Of a DNA stretch of 64,000 nucleotides, positions 57,040 through 64,000 are shown one piece after another. Both the position numbers and the translations under genes were made by a program. Source of the DNA: Nematostella vectensis. Its lineage: Eukaryota > Cnidaria > Anthozoa > Actiniaria > Edwardsiidae. Where the stretch lies: NCBI RefSeq assembly GCF_932526225.1, contig NC_064035.1, positions 12,468,566 to 12,532,565 of the forward strand, given 5' to 3'. The notes beneath the pieces are model-generated. The model searched no databases. It saw nothing but the letters and a program-made list of their open reading frames with translations, and had not been told where the DNA came from. Positions within the stretch are counted from its first letter, which is position 1, and each line of letters starts with the position of its first letter.

Positions 57040-58632
57040 AAAGGATATGCCCCTAGAGCATTGTGGGCTTCCGACCGCTGGACAATAATATTACGGGCGA
57101 AATTCGAGGATACAGGCAACCCGTATTTTGGATCACTTCAAATTTAGATTGCTCACATCAAAAATAAAATTACTCCAAACAAATTTAAATCTACCCACAT
57201 TAAATATATGATTCACATAAGAGTCCAGGTAGCCTGCTTTGGGGGGGGGGACATTGGGCGTTGAGGGGGAGGGGTCTAATTACCGCAATACCGCACAAAA
57301 ATTTTCGAAAATACCGAATACCACAGAAAAAAATCGGAAATATAGCACACCACAAAGAAGGACGAAAAAAAGCCGTTGAAAAAGCTCCAACTCTTTGCGC
57401 TTACTACGCAGGCTAGAGTCCAGGGTATAGGACCAGTTGGCACTAACCACCGATACTAGAATTAGGGTAATGGTGGATGTAACGGGCGTTAACAGTCCCG
57501 TATGAGGCGCACCATCAGAGTGTAATAGAATCATTGTACAATATTTGCTGTAAGAAATAGATTCAATTTTGCAGGCGTGAATTTAGTATAAAGCCACTAC
57601 GCATGACATGTGAGTAATCAGTCATCATCATATCAGTAATCAAGCGTTATAAATTTGTAAAGCTGCGAGAGCCTCGAGTTCCGTGCTAACTATATGCATT
57701 GCTTTGAGTCCTTTGACTTAAAAAGAATTCAAATCCTGCTTGTTATGTGGTTCTCAATTGCTATTCATCCCCAGGGGGATGGGAGGAGCTTTCCATTTTA
57801 TAGCGGAACCGCGTGTTTAATGATGGTTTACTGTAAATGCATTTTTTGTGTCAAGTAGAGCCATTTGGCAGTCACAAGATTTTTCAGTCGCGAAGGACGT
57901 GCATTGGACAACTCAGTTATGTTAACGACAGAACAGACAAACATCATATTTTAAATTGAACAGAATTTCATTTCTTTTATAAGGACAGTAAGCTGCCAGT
58001 GTTTATTTGATAAACAAAAAGACGATTGCTAACCATAACAGGTGGACCTCAACTGCCTCAACTCCTCTTCCCTTTGCGCTCAGGATGCCTTGTGAATACA
58101 CATTGCTAGATTTTAATATAAGACCACCTTGAAAAAGGGGCAAGAGGTAAGCACTTAGGTGTTACCCTCTACCGCGTAAGTGCAGTAGCTGATCTAAGGG
58201 GAGAGTTGACCACCTTCCTTCCCCTCCACCTGTAGGGGGGTTGGAGGTTCCACCTTCAATACAGAAAAGCAACATCTTCTTTTTATGAATTGAACATTTA
58301 ACAAGTCGTGGTCAGCTAAGCCCTATTTCCCCTTCTCTTCGCTTTATAGTTACACCCCTGAAATAACATTTAAAAGGCTGTCGATTGAGGCTTCTTTAGC
58401 AAATTATCAAACATCGCTGCATTTCGTGACGAGAAAACCTCCTTCTGTCTGTTTTGCCTTCATTTTCCTTTGTGTTTGAAGCGTCTATTGCCGGATTTGC
58501 TGGTAAAGCAGTAGTATTTCAGGGCCGTTTGTAGTATACGCATCTTTATATTTACATAAAGTATTTGTCTCTCTAGCAGTATACAGTTTGTTCTATTCAC
58601 ATTTCTCACGTTTTTGTCATAACATATTTTTA
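57040..58632. other. Intergenic region between Mnx and SEC61G
   Basis: No supported coding sequence. The minus-strand frame at 57280-57534 has no recognisable domain. A G-run lies at 57241-57250. The part near 58632 is presumably the Mnx 3' UTR. Confidence 0.4.
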
Positions 58633-61908
<3,276 letters not shown>

Positions 61909-64000
61909 GTTTGTTTACGGTAAAGCTCCTCCTTTGCGCCTGTAATCCGGCTCAAATCATATCATTAACAGCTTATTAAGTAAAGGGACCTGTGTCCGCA
62001 AGTACTAGATAGTTTGCTGGCTATGCCGGAATTCGTTTGCACATTGTCCCTCTTATTCACACGTCCAGCGTAAATTCAATTACATCCTTGCCCTGTGATT
62101 GGCACGTTAAGTTGCTATTAGTCTGTAATCTTTTGTTAATGAAAGCAGATGAAAGGTGTATAAAGGGTAAAAAAGCACGCTCACGCCCTAATCAACATTG
62201 ATTAAGATATAATGTGTTGAAAGGGCTTAATCGTCAGCACTTCGAGATGCTATTGTACTGTGTAACTTTAGAATAAGAATATCAATCATCCCTCAACCGA
62301 TCCCAGCTCGCAAACAATAAGGCTGTGAATCTAATTTGGATTGCGCCAAAGCAAGCCCGGATCATCGACTGCGACAAGGCAAACATTGGGACAAAATAGT
62401 GCATCACTAATCGAGCTTGAAAACCTGTTTTAGCAATTGTTACAGTCTCTGTGGATTAAAGATCTGCAAAGAAACAGTCATGGTTGACGCTTTAACAGGC
62501 AAATTTCCGTTAGGATAAAGCAGAGTTTTGCAGTCATTATGCTAAGTTAATAAGCCTTTATGAAAAGTCACTTGTCAGGGATGTCAAAATGTATTAATTG
62601 CAAGACCAAGAGGAAAGTGCCTTTTCATATGAACTAAACGGTCTTAATAAACCAGTGATATCCCCCGCGTTACTAAAAAAAACTATCTAGACTTTGACAT
62701 CACACGGCGAATTAGTGAAGTAACGATCGCAAGTCAACAGTCAATTACCACGCAACACAACTAACTAGTGTTGTGATTTCACAAATCCGTAACCCCGACA
62801 ATACCGTTGAGTGCGAAATCTTTCCGTCAATTCAAGGAGACTTTTGGCAGCTTAAGAAATAAAACATAAACTTAAATGCTGTAAACAATCTGTGTATTAA
62901 GCGATTTGGCCCGTCTCTGCAGTAGTCGGAATGTTCTGAGTATTTGCTCATTGGCTCCGCAGGGCTAACATTTGGCAAGCGCACGCACACGATCAAACCT
63001 GGTTCTATTATTATTCAAATACTCAATATGTCACGGTTCTAGACATCTCTTTTCATGGTTTGTCAAGTAGAATCCAAAATCTGCCTCTGACAGGAAATGG
63101 TTCTCTTTTCATCTCCAGAAATGTAATGAACGGTTTCAAAGATATGACACAAACTTCAAAAGTCCAAAATGGCCCCTTCCGTAAAATTGGGTGATACTCT
63201 ACCTGAGCAGTATTCTCCTAACTTTTTTTACGTTTACTTGCCCGAATACACAAAAGTTCGGATACATTATTTGTTAACCGCGATAATCGATCTATGTTGA
63301 AAGGTTTAAGAAGCATATGGCCCTTACACTCGTCCCGATAAAGCGGTCATTATTTGCGATTAGCGTTGACAAGAAGCACTTCACACCGACCAATGAGCAA
63401 CTAAATGTACATAAAAGGCTCAGTGCAAACGTTCATAAAGCCCTTTTGGTATTCGCAAACACTTAGCTAAAAGGGAGCCGGAAACTTAGAAATGTAGAGT
63501 ACTAAATAAGAAAAACCCCGACCGTTTGGTTTTCTTATCTTTATTGGAGACACTTTTGCTGACCACATAACCCAAATAGAATAGGGTAATATTCAAACTG
63601 CGTACATTTATTTTTTAAAGCACTACTTTACTACAAGACTTTATCTTAAATTGCCTTATCAGTGCTATATAGCACTTTCTCCAGGATGACAATTTGGACA
63701 CAAAAAAATCGCAACAAAAAGAATTACAAATGATGCTTCCCCCATCGAGGCTTATGCTCCACACGTGGATTTGTCTTCATTTTTCCAGAAGATAAGTTTT
63801 GTTGCTCTATCGCTAATTGTGTTTAGGGGTCTCTATTACATTGGAGAGAATTACTTTGCTAATTGTATTAGGAAATTTAGTGATAGTTTGAAAAGATCGA
63901 TAAGGCGTTTATCACCTATTAGGAGATGGCGCCGAAAAACCAAAGGTATAATAACGGTTTATGGGGGATTGATGAGCATGCTTTATTATTTTAATAGTTT
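61909..64000. other. Mnx 5' flank
   Basis: It starts at the Mnx ATG (context AAACAAACATG). The 2.1 kb has no ORF of interest, no tRNA-like fold noticed and no repeat array. It is AT-rich and may carry Mnx control elements. Confidence 0.4.

Overview
The window is animal nuclear DNA: all genes are split by short GT-AG introns, and it holds a nuclear receptor, a fibrillar collagen, a Dickkopf-like factor and a homeobox gene. Gene content, compact introns and many short TIR elements and minisatellites suggest an anthozoan cnidarian, most likely a sea anemone such as Nematostella vectensis. The species is inferred from recall; no search was run.

Layout: 9-15170 (+) is the C-terminal half of an axonemal dynein heavy chain (22 exons, AAA4 to the stop; the 5' part lies outside the window). 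18077-20221 (+) is an orphan nuclear receptor (5 exons). 21356-22179 (-) is a secreted Dickkopf-like protein (2 exons). 26038-52421 (-) is a complete fibrillar collagen gene of 64 exons, running from signal peptide through a short minor helix and a major helix of about 341 Gly-X-Y triplets to a furin-like site and a COLFI propeptide. 55071-56872 (-) is SEC61G (2 coding exons). 58633-61908 (-) is an Mnx/Hb9 homeobox gene (2 exons). The rest is introns and intergenic DNA. For the dynein, receptor, Dickkopf-like, collagen, SEC61G and Mnx models, exon phases chain without a break and summed coding lengths are multiples of three, which supports the hand-made splice calls.

The genes do not form one pathway. 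Dynein serves ciliary motility, collagen and the Dickkopf-like protein are secreted (matrix and probable Wnt modulation), SEC61G is ER translocon housekeeping, and the receptor and Mnx are transcription factors. The most notable biology is in the collagen: its C-propeptide keeps the six cysteines of the intrachain disulfides but lacks both cysteines used between chains, has a shortened chain-selection region, carries an R-K-R-R cleavage site and appears to have no globular N-propeptide. The non-coding part holds about a dozen unrelated minisatellites, most inside collagen introns, several TIR/fold-back element families present in two or more copies, one 794-bp TIR element with a perfect 9-bp target duplication and a broken zinc-ligand ORF, and two decayed non-LTR retrotransposon tails.
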